Positions 23,417-36,360 of a DNA stretch of 64,000 bases are shown one piece after another. The notes below the pieces were generated by a model. It was given only the letters and a program-made list of their open reading frames with translations, did no database searches and was not told the DNA's origin. Position 1 is the first letter of the stretch. Each line of letters opens with the position of its first letter. The translations under genes and the position numbers were made by a program. The DNA comes from Xanthostigma xanthostigma (Eukaryota > Arthropoda > Insecta > Raphidioptera > Raphidiidae): positions 21,304,509-21,368,508 of the forward strand of contig OY754475.1 in NCBI GenBank assembly GCA_963575645.1. The letters run 5' to 3'.

Positions 23417-26400
23417 ATGAGCGGCAGTGTTTACGAATATCATTTAGTTAGCACTGAGATACCGAAAATTGATTACGGTAATGTTTTGAAATTTCCAAAA
23501 AACGAGTCTTGTCAAAGAAAATTACTACATTATGAATATCTGTTTCGTCATTTCTGACCCTTAAACTCTATAAATTATGCTGTTTCAGTTTCGGACATAT
23601 TTTTTAATAGCGACACGAGCGGTACATTTGACGTCAAGCTAATCGACAAAAGCGGTGTCGAGGCGACGATGGGTCGAACCGGGGCAAATAATCGAAAGGT
23701 GACCCGCAAGTGGGAAGTGTTCGCTGGTCGAAACACGTTCTGGTGCGACGGTAGACTGATGACTGCGCCGCACACCGGAGTCTTTTATCTGACAGTCGCG
23801 CTGGTGACCGTCACCAGCACGCTGTTCTTTGCGTTCGAGTAAGTGCGCCGGTCCGTCGGCGAAATCGACAGACGAGTCGATCCGCTCTGACCGTACGTTT
23901 TTCTCGTTCCAGCTGTCCGTTCTTGTTCGAACACGTGTCGGTGTTGGTGCCCGTGATGGGCGGCGTTTTGTTTCTGTTCACGATGTCCGCGCTGCTGCGA
24001 ACGTCCTTCAGCGATCCGGGCGTCATTCCCAGAGCGACGCCGGACGAAGCGGCCTACATCGAAAAGCAAATAGGTACGATCGATTAATATTATTAACGCC
24101 GGCTCTTGTTTCGTGCGCATTTAAATCGAGCTTCCGTTTTCGCTATTTCAACAGAAGTGCCGAACAGTGCCAACAGCCCGACATACAGACCTCCGCCTAG
24201 AACAAAAGAAGTGGTCGTCAACGGACAGACGGTCAAGCTGAAGTACTGTTTCACGTGTAAGATATTCAGACCGCCGCGGGCCAGTCATTGCAGTCTCTGT
24301 GACAATTGCGTCGACCGATTCGACCATCACTGTCCGTGGGTAAGAAAGAATGATTGCGCTCGAATCCGTCTCTTCGCATGCCGGCTCGTTTTGACAGTGG
24401 CAAATATATTTTTTTTTCGTTATTCTCAGGTCGGCAACTGCGTGGGAAAAAGAAACTATCGTTTTTTCTACATGTTTATCGTTTCGCTGGCGTTTTTAGC
24501 AGTGTTCATTTTTGCCTGCGCGGTGACGCATCTAGTCCTGTGTAAGTATTGAACGTCATTCGCTTGAACTGTTATTGTTGCAAGCGCGTAACTGATTAAT
24601 TTCTAAACTTGTTTTCAGTGACGAAAATCAACAGCGACACGGCGTTCATCGACGCGGTGAGAGAATCGCCGGCGAGCGTGATAGTGACTGTGATTTGTTT
24701 CTTCAGCGTGTGGAGCATCTTGGGGCTCGCCGGCTTCCATACTTACCTGACGACGAGCAACCAGACAACGAACGAAGACGTGAGTGTTTACGTTTCTTAG
24801 AATTTAAGAATCTCGTCGGAATTATTTTATCGAACAATCAAAACTCTGTACTTTGTCGAACAGATAAAGGGATCGTTCACTTCAAAGCGCGGCCAGGAGA
24901 GTTTCAATCCGTACTCGCAGGGCGACGTGTGCTCCAACTGCTTCTACGTCCTTTGCGGTCCGGTCGCCCCGTCTCTCATCGACAGAAGAGGCATCGTGAC
25001 GGACGAATACAGAGCCGAGTTCATGTCGCAGAACTCGGGGAGCAGCGACAGCGCGGTGCTCGCGACGAACAAATCGTTTGGAACTGCGAAGGTGAGCTGT
25101 TCTGTATTGTTCGCGTCTAGAGTCGCGCTTTGCCAATAAATTGCAATAGACAGTCGGCTCGTCTCGGGTAAAGGCGTGCGATTTTCTTCCTTACTGACGA
25201 CTTTTTTGTTGCAAACAGAAAACTACGGACGCATGCTCTGATATTGTTTAAAGATTATGTGAACGGACGTTTCCACACTTCGCCAAGAACATAACCGAAG
25301 GCGAGGATTTGCAGTGGTTTTGACCGGCGTCGTGTCGGTAATAGAATATAAAGTAATGGTTTCCGGCCGATGTTTCCGAAGTAATTGAAAAACTTTTTTT
25401 ATGAAAAACATAATATAAGCGCGCGTGTAATTTTTACAGTACCCGAGTCGTGGAAAACGAACCGCTACAAATTCAATAAGAAGTTTTTGTCATTTTGATA
25501 TTTCAGAACGGAGTGTCCCAAATAAGCGTTTACAGCGAAGTGCCCAACAGTCCTGTGATATCGAGCCAGGGCGTTTACAGACACACCAACGAACTGTCGA
25601 ACGGTACGTACAGTTTATTTAACTCGATTCTGCAGTCTCACTTTGCCGGCTAAACGCGGAGTTCTAATTTCAATTTGACGGAAGTAAAAAGATAGGCAAA
25701 ATTTTCCTCCGCCGAATTCGGTTTCGGACGAATGTTTGACGGAAAACACGTAAGTCTCGACGCATCTAAAAAATATTTAAGTACTCGCCCGATATGTCGT
25801 TAATGTTAGCGGATTGATTCATGATGAATTATTTAACAGGGAAGAATCTCGTCTACCCGACGGCTAAAAGTGCCAACCCCCTAATGAGGCACAGTAACAG
25901 CAGCGTTCAGATTTCCCCCAACTCCACCTTCTATCCCTTTGAGAACAATCGCATCCTGCGCAGGCACAGTCACGTTTATACCGGCCACAAAGAGGACGGC
26001 GTCGACGGCGGCGCCCTCGAATATTACTCGTTGTCGCGAGCCTCGAACGGCAACGTCTGTCCGATACTGTTGTCGAACGGGAGCGTCGCCAGCAGCAATT
26101 CGCTGCTGCGCACTCCGATCGCCTCCAAAAATTGCATCTCGCAGCAGCGTATCATTCCTTCCTCCAAGCACGTGAACAAAATCACTTTCAATTTGATGTT
26201 GCAAAAACATCCGCTCTATTGCGACGCCGACAACGGCCACGCGTCCTCCCTGCCGTCGAGGCAGAGGTTTCGCGACGACGACGACGAGGACGACGGGTTC
26301 GGCGCGGTCGATAATATTTCGACGGCCGTCCCTTCGCCGACGACGCGCAAATGCGTCGAGAGCGCCGTGTTCGGTTCGCCGCGCAAGTGCGCCGGAGCGC

Positions 26401-26831
26401 TGCACCATACCGGCGCCGACCTGTTGTGGCGCTACCATTCGAACACGTTGCCGCGCCTGAAGACCTACTATTCGCCGGAGAAGAAGCGACACGCGATCGT
26501 TCACGAACACCGGCCGTACCGGCCGTCGCCGCCGCCTCCGCCCCACAGTCAGAGGCATTCGAGACCGAGAAGTAGTTATTTTTACGAGAACGTGTACGCG
26601 TACGACGACGGCGGCGGCGGCAACTGGAACATCGGCTGCGAAGCGAACGGCGAGCGCTTGTCGGTGGCCGTCGACGAGTGCGGCGGCCGATACGAAGCGA
26701 ACAAGCATCGATGCGCCGCGATCCCAGACGCCAAAATGTATCCTATTCTGCCTAACTTACGGGTGATGAGACATTTCCCGATACCCGAATACAGTAAGAC
26801 TTACATACAGAACCACCAGAACGCGGGCTAA
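23417..26831 (+). CDS. app: DHHC protein S-palmitoyltransferase, ZDHHC14/18 (approximated) type, long-tail isoform
   Basis: Transfers palmitate to cysteines of target proteins at Golgi or plasma membranes; in Drosophila the orthologue approximated acts in Fat/Dachs planar growth signalling. Coding exons are 23417-23477, 23589-23838, 23913-24073, 24155-24339, 24430-24541, 24619-24779, 24864-25091, 25507-25603 and 25840-26831, in frame, 748 residues. The order is [21 protein letters not shown]1, TM2, [17 protein letters not shown], then the Cys-rich domain with the DHHC motif at 214-217 ([13 protein letters not shown]). TM3, TM4 and the TTxE motif (TTNE, 306-309) follow, then a conserved [13 protein letters not shown] block. 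The tail from exon 9 (331 residues) is low-complexity: Ser, Arg, Pro, His and Gly rich, with an SPPPPPP run. The start Met is the first in exon 1 and lies just upstream of the conserved part. A donor-like GTAAGA at 26794 inside the last exon could splice on to the exon at 27862. Confidence 0.93.
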
Positions 26832-27119
26832 TGACCTTTGACGAAGGGTTTTTTTTTTGTCGTGTGCCGTATCGACGACTTCAATTCTCTATTATGTGAT
26901 ACATTTATTGACTCGTGCTAAGAATTATGTTTAGGATAATATTTTTAAAGATCGCGACTATTTTTATAGGAAGGTGAAATTAATTAGATGTATATTTACG
27001 ACAAACAACGATGCCGGGCGTTGATTCCGGCGCGTTTCGAGTCTTGTCCAATTTTCCGTAGGCGCTGATTTTAGCGCGCGCTGTGCAATAAGAAGCGAAT
27101 ATATAAAAGATAAAATAGT

Positions 27120-27125
27120 AATAAA
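27120..27125 (+). promoter_or_regulatory. Candidate poly(A) signal for the long-tail isoform
   Basis: AATAAA lies 289 bp after the stop at 26831 and before the alternative last exon; a second AATAAA is at 27258-27263. Their placement fits use of the first terminal exon. Confidence 0.4.
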
Positions 27126-27861
27126 CTTTTTAAGAGTACCTATAACCTATATATTTTGAAGTACCTATCGTGTGAACTTAAATGTTAAAAGCCAAATATA
27201 TTTTGTAAATTTGTTAGAGATATATTTCCCTTCTTCTTAAGATTATAATATTATTACAATAAAAACAGAACTTGCAACCTTACAATTTTATCGACGCAAT
27301 ACGCGTTTTTACGTTCGAAATATTTAAAATTAACAACAAATGCCAAAGTGATAATTTAATAGGAATAAATGCACACACACACAAGCAAAAAGGGGACACT
27401 TTGGGAGATGGTAATCTAATAGAGAGAAACATTATTGTAACGTTGTTATTAATGCATTGTTGTCTTATTTTGCAAATCACGGAGTTACTTGTATAAAACA
27501 AAACGGTGAGTTATTAATTTAGAATGCATGGTGTTGTCGGTGTTCTCTTAATATAAATAAATAATCAGCACGTCGATTGTCTTTTGCCGCTGTTTCGGCA
27601 CAACCGGCGATTTTCACAACTCTTTTTTTTATAATCCGATTAACCCCTAACGCGTTGTGAGTCCCGCCCTTGACTTGCTGATTTGTGTTCATGAGAAGTT
27701 TGTTTGTTTCTATCGAATTATATAATATACGCATATAATGTAATAATAACAATAATAATTTATAGCGACGATCGATCGATTCTTGCCGGACTCTCACAGA
27801 AGACTACGACGTGTGCCTGTTGTCAGAGTGATGATTTTTGTTGTTGTTTTCTTTTTTACAG

Positions 27862-28553
27862 GCAGCAATGCCAGCGTGAACCATTTAATTTCAAACGAGC
27901 TTCCTCTAGCAGTAATACGTCCATTAAACTCAGACACCACGTTACAAAAACAAAACAAATTTACATCTCCCACCTACACAAACGTACAAATGCTGAACGA
28001 GTCGTCGCCAAACGACGGCGCGCCCCGAGCAGCGGCTGCGGCGCAAGCGCCGCTGAACTCGAGGAAGACGTATCCCAACTTGAAAGCGGACAAACCCGAC
28101 GTGCGAAGGAGCTATCCCAACCTGTCGATGGAGCAGTTGAATCCGGCGCGCAGTCAGAACGGCGCGCGCGGAGCCGGCGACGCCGCGAAACAAAGCGTGA
28201 CGAAAGTTCACGTCGAGATCGTCTCGTCCCAGCAGTCTCATCCGAGCGACATAAAGAAGAGCTATTCGCAAGACGAGATCAACTTAATCGTCGGCGATCT
28301 CGACCTGGATCCGGTGATCGTACGCGAAAATCACATCATACCCAACCTTAGTGAAGTGAAAAAGAGTGAATTGTTCAAAAGGGACGCAGACTTGACGTTG
28401 CACGAGAAAGAAAACAATCTGCTGAGCGCGAGCCGACTGCGCTTGTTGCAAGACACGACGATGATCGAGTCGGCGCTCGACCTCGATTCGCTCGACGACT
28501 CCAGCGTCGGCAACAACAGTCAGGCGGGACTGATCAAAGTCGGCATTGTTTGA
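27862..28553 (+). CDS. app: Alternative terminal exon of the ZDHHC14/18-type gene
   Basis: A strong pyrimidine tract plus ACAG precedes 27862, and the frame is open to a TGA at 28551-28553. The exon is phase-compatible with exon 8 (ending at 25603), giving a 648-residue isoform, and with a possible internal donor in exon 9 (after 26793), giving 966 residues. It encodes two related YPNL motifs (KTYPNLKADK and RSYPNLSMEQ) and an acidic, Leu-rich region (LIVGDLDLDPVIV). It ends in Lys-Val-Gly-Ile-Val, not the Ser-Ser-Val PDZ ligand I recall at the human ZDHHC14 C-terminus. Codon use is CpG-rich like the rest of the gene. It could in principle belong to a separate gene, but no start exon for one is visible. 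Confidence 0.75.
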
Positions 28554-28752
28554 CGATTGTCTGGTCGACCGTCGCGTCGCGTTTTGTTTTCTCTCACACA
28601 GACGTTTCAATACGTGATTGTTGGCTGTTATATTATCAAAAAAAAAAAATAACGAACCTAGGTGTATAAGGATAACAATAATTAAATAGTGCGTACGTCG
28701 GCGTCGTTCGCGGCGTTTCGCGAGCCGCGTTCCGTCGCCGTCGGCCGTACTG

Positions 28753-28758
28753 AATAAA
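28753..28758 (+). promoter_or_regulatory. Candidate poly(A) signal for the alternative DHHC exon
   Basis: AATAAA lies 200 bp after the stop at 28553, in a CpG-rich 3' UTR segment. Confidence 0.45.
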
Positions 28759-29799
28759 AAAGAATCGGCGGCATCGCGTCTCGTCAAATGCCAGAGGCAC
28801 GATGAATTAATAGTCGTTTTTAACATTGTGATGAAATTATTATCGACGCGACTTTGTACTGTTCCATTTTTTTTTTTTTTGCACTCGACATAAACATTTG
28901 AAACTCTTAATTCGAAGGAATATTTTTTCATAGGAAACAGATCGATTCAGAGACAGAGTAATCGTTTTTTTTCTGTTTGTGTGTTTTTCCGTTCATCTGA
29001 CTGAAAAACCGACTCGATAAACGTTTGTAAACAATGTTTAAAAAAACTATTAAAACAATAATGCAATTTAATATATTATTATGTAAATAATTTATATAAA
29101 TCCCACGTCTATTTATGTATTAATTAAGTACCGTTCTCTTAAGCGCGTTTTGTAAATATTATGCTGCTAAATACGTGGTCCAATAATCGTTGCGAAACGA
29201 ACTGTTGTCAGACCGCTCCGTAAATTATTTTAATTTAACTTGCAGGTGCAAACATTCGGCAACACATACGGCAGTCGGTCCTCGTCATAGTTGCGCGTTG
29301 ATTTTTATTCTTCGGTCTGACCGCAGACGATCCGTCTTTTCGCGCACCCTCTCGATTTTTATTATAACTTCAATGTCTATTCTTTTACGGTCAGTTCTTT
29401 TAGCGAATACTAAATATTCAATATAATATACGCTTTGAATAGGTGATTGAATTAATTTCTGTGAACGCAAATCAAAATACTCGCATTTACATGTGCATTT
29501 TCAGAAGTGCAGGTAGTTTAAAATTTCGACATTCAATATATTTTGTCGTGAGTCTAGAAACATTTTCCTTCTTAAAAGTCAAAATATATAGAATCAAAAT
29601 TTTAAATCAATAAAATCCAACCGCATACCGTTTTGATCTTTTGATCGTGACTCCTTCCGTTCCGATTATAATATATAAAACTATATAAAATTTCTTTTGT
29701 CTGATAATGTATCTCAAAAGTACATTGTTGAAAATAGATAGTTTTTTTTATGATATATTAGCGAAACACTTGTACATACTATTTCTTATTGACATATTA

Positions 29800-29816
29800 T
29801 TATTATTATTATTATG
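29800..29816. repeat. ATT microsatellite
   Basis: A run of ATT trinucleotides. Similar ATT/AAT runs occur at about 8377-8395, 11490-11503 and 37766-37795. Confidence 0.85.
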
Positions 29817-30573
29817 TAGCGTTAATAGATTATTTTTTACGTAATTGTTAATAAATATTGTGTGTTACCAGCATGATTTTTTGTCTGCGTTTAATAATTG
29901 CAGTATTTTATCGATTCAGCAAAGAATGATTTCAGATAGAGTGAACGGACTTCTTTGTCGCGAATCCTTGCCGCGGCATTGGTTGTTTGTTGGTGTCGCA
30001 AACGAGAATATACCTATTTGCTTAGTTTTTTTTTGTTTTTTTGTAAGAATTTCTCTGTCGGCTATTGATCGCTTCAAAGTCTGATGCTACTTAATTATTG
30101 AAATATATTTTTGTTTTATATTTGATTGAAAGTAGTTTATTGTGCCATTTCGGTGTCCTATTGTAATGTTATCTATCGGCGAAAATACCGATTTTTGTCG
30201 GTCGAACGGGGAAGCTGTACAATGACAATCTACATATAAAAAGGTCCATTTTAACGCACCAATTGCTGCCTTAAAGTCGCTTTGCTAGATTTTACTGTTT
30301 TTTTTTTTAAATATTATTTTCATGCTGGTGTCACTCATGACAAAACTTTAAAGTGAAATTATAAAATGTTTGTAAGTAGTGTAAAAAACGTTTCATAAAA
30401 AGAAAACAAAACTACAAAGGCTTAATTCAGAAACAAAAATAACATTAATATTTATTGTAAGATGAAATCTGTAGTGAAATTGTAATTTTTTTTTCTCAGC
30501 ACATCAAAATTAATTATTACCAAAATTGGCTAAATGTGAAATTTTCTGTTCTGATTCTGATTTCTAGTATTAA

Positions 30574-30837
30574 TGCTGTTCGTGCAATTTTTTTAATGAA
30601 GTTTTCGACCGGTCAAGATACAGGTTTGCGTTATTCTTCCGGTTTGGTCGAGTAGCAAACAGGGATAAAATAATATACGTGCAAGATGACGATAGAGAAA
30701 ACGACTCCGCATCGGACGAACAACGTATTGTCAAGATTTTCTCGCTAATGAAATTTTTTAACGAAGACCAATTTGATCACACCACATTATTAGCAATACA
30801 TTTATTACGGGTATTTTATTGTATTTTGTGTACGTAA
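30574..30837 (+). other. Open frame of 87 codons without a start codon, possible exon remnant
   Basis: The frame is open from just after a TAA at 30571 to a TAA at 30835-30837. Its middle reads like a real acidic protein segment (DDDRENDSASDEQRIVKIFS), unlike the poly-Ile/Tyr/Asn frames of the surrounding AT-rich DNA. There is no upstream Met and no convincing splice pair. It may be a relic of a retrocopied or decayed gene, or chance. Confidence 0.15.
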
Positions 30838-31464
30838 TTATTTGTTTTGCTGAGAAACAATTATAAGACTACATACATTATTTCATATGAGGGAAAAATG
30901 CCTTAATAAAAATAAAAATTTAAATTCCGTATACTTGTGTGCGTTCAAAGAAATTCTTTTTTTATATCCCAGAGTCAAATATATATTATAGGTCCTTCCA
31001 TAAAATTCAGAATGGAATATTTCGTAAATCCGTCTTATCATAACTTGACGAAGCTACTTGAAATTCATTAGTGTTTTTCATATTTTGTCATCATCTATGA
31101 CGATTTTTATGAAAAATAGAGCCACGAAATCAAAAATGCTTTTACAATATTTACGTAAACGGGAGCACATCGATGACGTTTTTAATTAATTTTGCATAGT
31201 GTAAAAAGTTACATCGTATGCCAGTATATTTCCATCTGGCGGAATTATCTCAGAAAGTGTAGTTCAGTCAGTTTAGCGCTGCTTGTAACTTATTTAGTGT
31301 CAAATAATAGATGTCACTGTCGAGTCAAATACGAGTAAAATATTCGTAAAATTTAAATCGTCTCATTAATTTTGTTTATAAATTGGCATTCTTTTCACAT
31401 ATGAATAATTAGTGTATATGAAAAATTATTGCATTATTAATAAATTGTTGGGCGTTTATTTCAG

Positions 31465-32481
31465 TTTAAAGTGGGGTGTTATTTAATGGGTTAGCCAAGT
31501 ATTTATGTTTTTGTGAGCAGGAAAATGTAATCGGTCAGCCATAATAGCTAATTGGTCAGCAACTCATGGTTAGCAAACACTTCTAAACTAATCAGCAATT
31601 TATGCCATTCTGGACAGCTGTAAAAATATATGTACAGCTGATTAAATATATAAGCTGCAATGAGTGACCCATGTTAAATAAAATTTTGGTAAACACTCAG
31701 AGGGTAAGCAAAATATTCAATTTTGTACAGCTAATAAAAGTCCAGCAAAAATATCTATGTACTTTACTTGTCATGCGCAGGGTCCAGTACGATAACTAGA
31801 AGTGTCCAAATTTTAACTTTTTTTTAAGTCATAGAAAACGCTAAATTTTGACGTTCCAAAAAAAAAAACGTAAAAAAATGGAACTACTTTTCGTCTTTCA
31901 CTGTCTAACCAATCTGAAATCAAATATACACGTCATAGAAACTAGTGTAGAATTACTGTATTACTATTTCACTTTATATGCACGACCCCGTAATTGTTTT
32001 TTAAAGAACTCCCCCGAAACGTCTTCTTCTTTTCACTGTGCAGAAAAAACGCCATCGCTTCGACACGACCTCATAATTGTTTTTTAAAGAACGCCATCCA
32101 ATCGCCTTCCCCTTTTTACTGCGCAAAGAAAACGCCATCACATCGACACGATCGCGTAATTGTTTATATTGTTAACCATATTTTAAATATGCATACCAAT
32201 GAGATAAACATGTTTCTCTGCTGATCAATTTTGAAATCTTGCTGACCAAGTAACCATTTTGCTGCGCAACTGTTTATTAAGCAGATACATAATATTGCTA
32301 ACTGCCCGTTTATGATTAAAGTACTGACCCTTATTAATATTCTTTGCAGAACATGGATTGCCACCCGATTTTTATTTATTGCAAACAAAATCTTTGTATG
32401 CTGACCAAATGATTTTACGGCTGATTTTTGTTGCTAGTCAAATTTAATAACTGCTAACCAAATATTTACTTCTCTTTAAAG
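31465..32481. mobile_element. Probable non-autonomous DNA transposon with inverted subterminal repeat arrays
   Basis: The left part (31488-31735) repeats GGTTAGC/GGTCAGCA-like words every 15-35 bp on the plus strand (31488, 31532, 31554, 31567 and weaker copies). The right part (32218-32460) repeats the reverse form GCTGACCAA/GCTAACCAA (32218, 32241, 32293, 32399, 32420, 32451). Near the outer edges TTTAAAG (31465) and CTTTAAAG (32474) are followed, about 20 bp inwards, by GGTTAGC in mirror orientation. Clustered subterminal motifs of opposite orientation are a hallmark of hAT-like, P-like and CACTA-like elements. There is no transposase frame, so it would depend on an element elsewhere. I see no clear target-site duplication. 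Confidence 0.55.
31979..32170. repeat. Tandem repeat of ~83 bp, two full and one partial copy
   Basis: CACGACCCCGTAATTGTTTT starts copy 1 near 31980. Diverged second and third copies start near 32064 (CACGACCTCATAATTG) and 32147 (CACGATCGCGTAATTG). Each full copy shares TTTTTTAAAGAAC and AAAACGCCATC. The array forms the core of the probable transposon. Confidence 0.8.
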
Positions 32482-35400
32482 TGTTGTTACACATCATGCG
32501 GATAATACAGAGACTGTTTACATAATATTAAGATTTGAAAGAAATTAAGTACTTATGCAACAAGTGGCAATTGAATTCGGTAACCACATAGAAAGGAAGA
32601 AAGTATGTGAGTACATAAAGTTTCTATATTTACTAATAAATATAACAACAGAAATACAAAACTAAATGGTAAAATAACAACATTAAAACTAGATATGCCT
32701 AATTCAAACTTAATTTACTAAGAATTTAACTCTATATAATAAAGTGCATTACTTCGAGACAAAAGAATAATACATTCTATTTTGTTTCAGATCCAGCCGT
32801 AATTTGAGATTTTTTAGTTGCAGTAAGTTGTCAATTTTAAATTAGGCCAAGTGCACTTTACGGCCGGTCGTAGACAACTGATTGTTTAAGTGGTGCTTTT
32901 TGAAATTTCAATCGTTACTATATTATCTACACTTTGAAACCGAATCCGTCTCCGCCCTTTCTCGTTTCTGGACCGTAGTGTCGCCGGTGCAGGCTTTCGA
33001 GACTTCGCATCGGAACATTTTTCCGTCGAAAACATAGAAAGCGCGCGAGTGTCGTTGAAACGGAGGTTAAACTATCGATACGCGAAACAAAAACGATCGC
33101 TTTATTTTAAATCTGTAATTGTGTCCTACGAATTCCACTTGATCGTATAAGCGTCGTATAAGCTTTCGATTCTTGTCGGCAGAAAAGTACAGTGATCGGT
33201 GCGGCAGACGTTTCTATGACTGTGATCAAAATTAAATCTCTAGCAGTTGTGCGCGATTTGCATTCGCCTGTAAAATAAAACAAACATTAATCACCTACAC
33301 ATCGCTATAAATGAATGAAGTTTAAATGCCGCTTTTGAAAGGAGTTTTCATCTTACGTCTATATAGATGCTCCGAGGACAGAGCCTTGCAGAGACACGTT
33401 CGAGGTCATTTCCGTTTTGGTTTTTTGACTGTACAAGTTCATCGATTGCCGAATTTGAAACAGCTAAGTATTTAAAAAAAAAATTAAATTGATTTATGGT
33501 TGTCGTAAAATGGAAAATGTTAATCTGCGACAGTAAGTTGATATACACTTTGCAGGTGCCGGTTAGACTACAATTTGGAAAATGTAAGTGTTTTTTTATG
33601 TTTCTTCGTGAATTGCTTAATTCGTTCTTTTACAACGTTGCTGATATAAAGTTTTTGTGGAGGGGGGGTGTTGTTTGTCAGAACACTGTTTGTCACCGAA
33701 GTGACGGAGGGCGTGTCGGGTAGACGCAGAGCGCTGATAACTTTTTTCCCCTAAATTTAAACAAAAACATATTAGTTCATGTACAGAACTGTCACCGTGT
33801 CGAGAGCTTTGCTATAAAATCAAAGCGCAAATCATTTATTTGTAGTCTTCGTTACGTTGATAAATTATAATAAAATGCGATGTTCAATCGACGTGGTCCG
33901 CCGCGCACAGTTGGATAAGTCCAGCAAACCCATTGATAAGCACTTGAGCAGCAGGAGACTTTATCAAATTCCCTCCTGCGGCACTAGTACTTAGGAACAG
34001 GTTTGGATATCTTCCGCGACTTTTGGATTGTGTCCAGTTCCTGTGAACAGTGTACAAAACAAATTTCATTGTAATTTTAGGTTTTTTATTGAAATTGGAA
34101 TAATAATACGTAAACGGTTATTAGAATGAATGCGTTTTGTAGGAACATGGTGCCAATGTATACAAATTTTTATTAATTAAACCTAACGAAGAAAACATTT
34201 CTTTTTATCAAAAAAAAAAAAAACATAGTATACTTAGTTTGTTGTTTTTATCGGTTGCCAAATTACGAACACTAATATTATTTCGATCTTTAAGGAATTA
34301 TTATTAATTTTTAAAAGGCAATAACCGTGTTAAGTCGGACGGGAAACGACCAATTTGTTATTTAATGTTTTTTAAACATTGTGACATGTGGCAATTTGTT
34401 AAATAAATATCAATGTTTTGATATTTCGAAAGGTGAAGGCAACGTGTCGGCCCGTCACTTCCACCGCCACGCGATTAACGATCACGCGACCCCTGTCACT
34501 GCAGGCGAATAATGCTATATTTAATCGACGTGGATCACCTTAACTGTTGAGCGTCTATAATCTACAAACCATCCGTGTATATATATATCTGTCTGATTAT
34601 ATTATTATATATTGCCTTTCTTCTTCCTGCTTTTGCCGTCGCCGTTCCAGCCGCCGCTACTGTCGCAATTTGCGTTTCTGCTTCGTCTGTAAATTGAAGC
34701 ACGCCATTAGAGAATATCATATTATTATGTACACAGAACGTAGGCGAAATAAACTGCTCCAATTGAAGTATTCCTGTCGCTTAAATGACAGACGAATACG
34801 TCGATATAGAGTGCATTCTTGTTGTGTCGATCCGTAGGTACTGTAATAATATCGTATTGTAACATCATGCATACCGCAGTCTTGAACGATAAATAAATGA
34901 TTAATTAAACACTAGAACTCGTTCGTATCGATATTATACGATCGCGAGTCGTATTCTATAATGTATATAATTATATAAAAAAAAATGTGTAACGAGTCAG
35001 CTCAGGCAGGACACACGGTGTGCGACTCATAAATAATGTTTTAGTGTCAATGTTTTTGACCTTGCCGGTCAATTATCCGTCCTTACGCTATAAGCACAAT
35101 ACTATGCTGCAACGGACCCGTGTTATAGATTTCGATACAATATCGGATTGTGCGTTGAATTACCACCTCCTGCCCCGATGTCTCGTCGGATAATTATAAC
35201 AATATTAAATTAATACTCCGGAAAAATGATTGTCGTTTAACAGTGACGCAGTGGTGACAGTCCATTATAATATTATTATTAATAATAATATAATATTGCA
35301 TGGTAACTGTATTATTACAGTTGTATTGTGTAGATAATTGAGAAGGAAGTGTCCAATCGTTTAATCTTCAATTCACTTGATTCTCTTTGACACACAATTA

Positions 35401-36360
35401 TTAGCGTTCCGTGTCGTTTATATAGAAGCCGAGGTAGTTCAGTCCACAGTACAATCGGTCCACATATTAAATAATAGCGCATAATACAATAACAATATAG
35501 GTAATGTCTTTTCATCGTCAATTTTGGTCAGGTCAGGTTCTGTAACACGTACTAGGTACCTACTTACTTAGTAGCTTTAATGTCTTTCGAATCTCACTGA
35601 ACACACTCAACTATTCATTCACAACAACAGACATGGGCGGATGACGTCGTCAATTGACTAATTGATGATCGTATATAGACGGACGGATAATAATTGACAC
35701 AGAAATTCTCTACATTTACAACGCACGCTATAAGTACAGTTTGTTTTATTTTGCGATCGACGTAATATTTCAAACAGCAACGGCAAAATAATGTTTTATT
35801 TAGGTATTATGGTCGTTCAAAACCGATGGCCGTAGCCCGTAGTAAAATATTGTGATGTGGTCTCTGACCGGCCGGCGGTTTATCAATCGTTTTGTAAACT
35901 GACTGATAAGTCAGATGCGATAACTTGTTTATTACTCTTTTCTTCATGTTATAATGAACGGCTTCAATATATCACAATTAAGTATAATATATAATATTAT
36001 TATAATAAAACTTAGGTACTTAGTATTAGGTAGTAGGTACTCACAGCGATTCACGACTACAGATAGGTACTGCTGTGCTGCTGAGTAATGAAAATCACAT
36101 TCTGCATTCTGCATCTCTAAAATCATAAACATGACTCATTTCACTGCTTTGAGATAAAAATTAAAACACAGCCGTTCCCAAATAGCCAAGATAAATCGAT
36201 TTATTATTATGCTCTTGCTATATGACGATTCTTATGACTAGATAATATTATGTTCAATATAATTAATTAATATAACACCGCCGTAATCTTTACGTCGATT
36301 ACGAGAACACTGAATAAGATTGTGTTTCGGAATTTTTCTTTTATATGTATGTACATATTT

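Noticed and set aside
33875..33994. 39-codon open frame beginning ATGCGATGTTC
   Set aside because: Balanced amino-acid use but very short, with no Kozak, splice or homology support.
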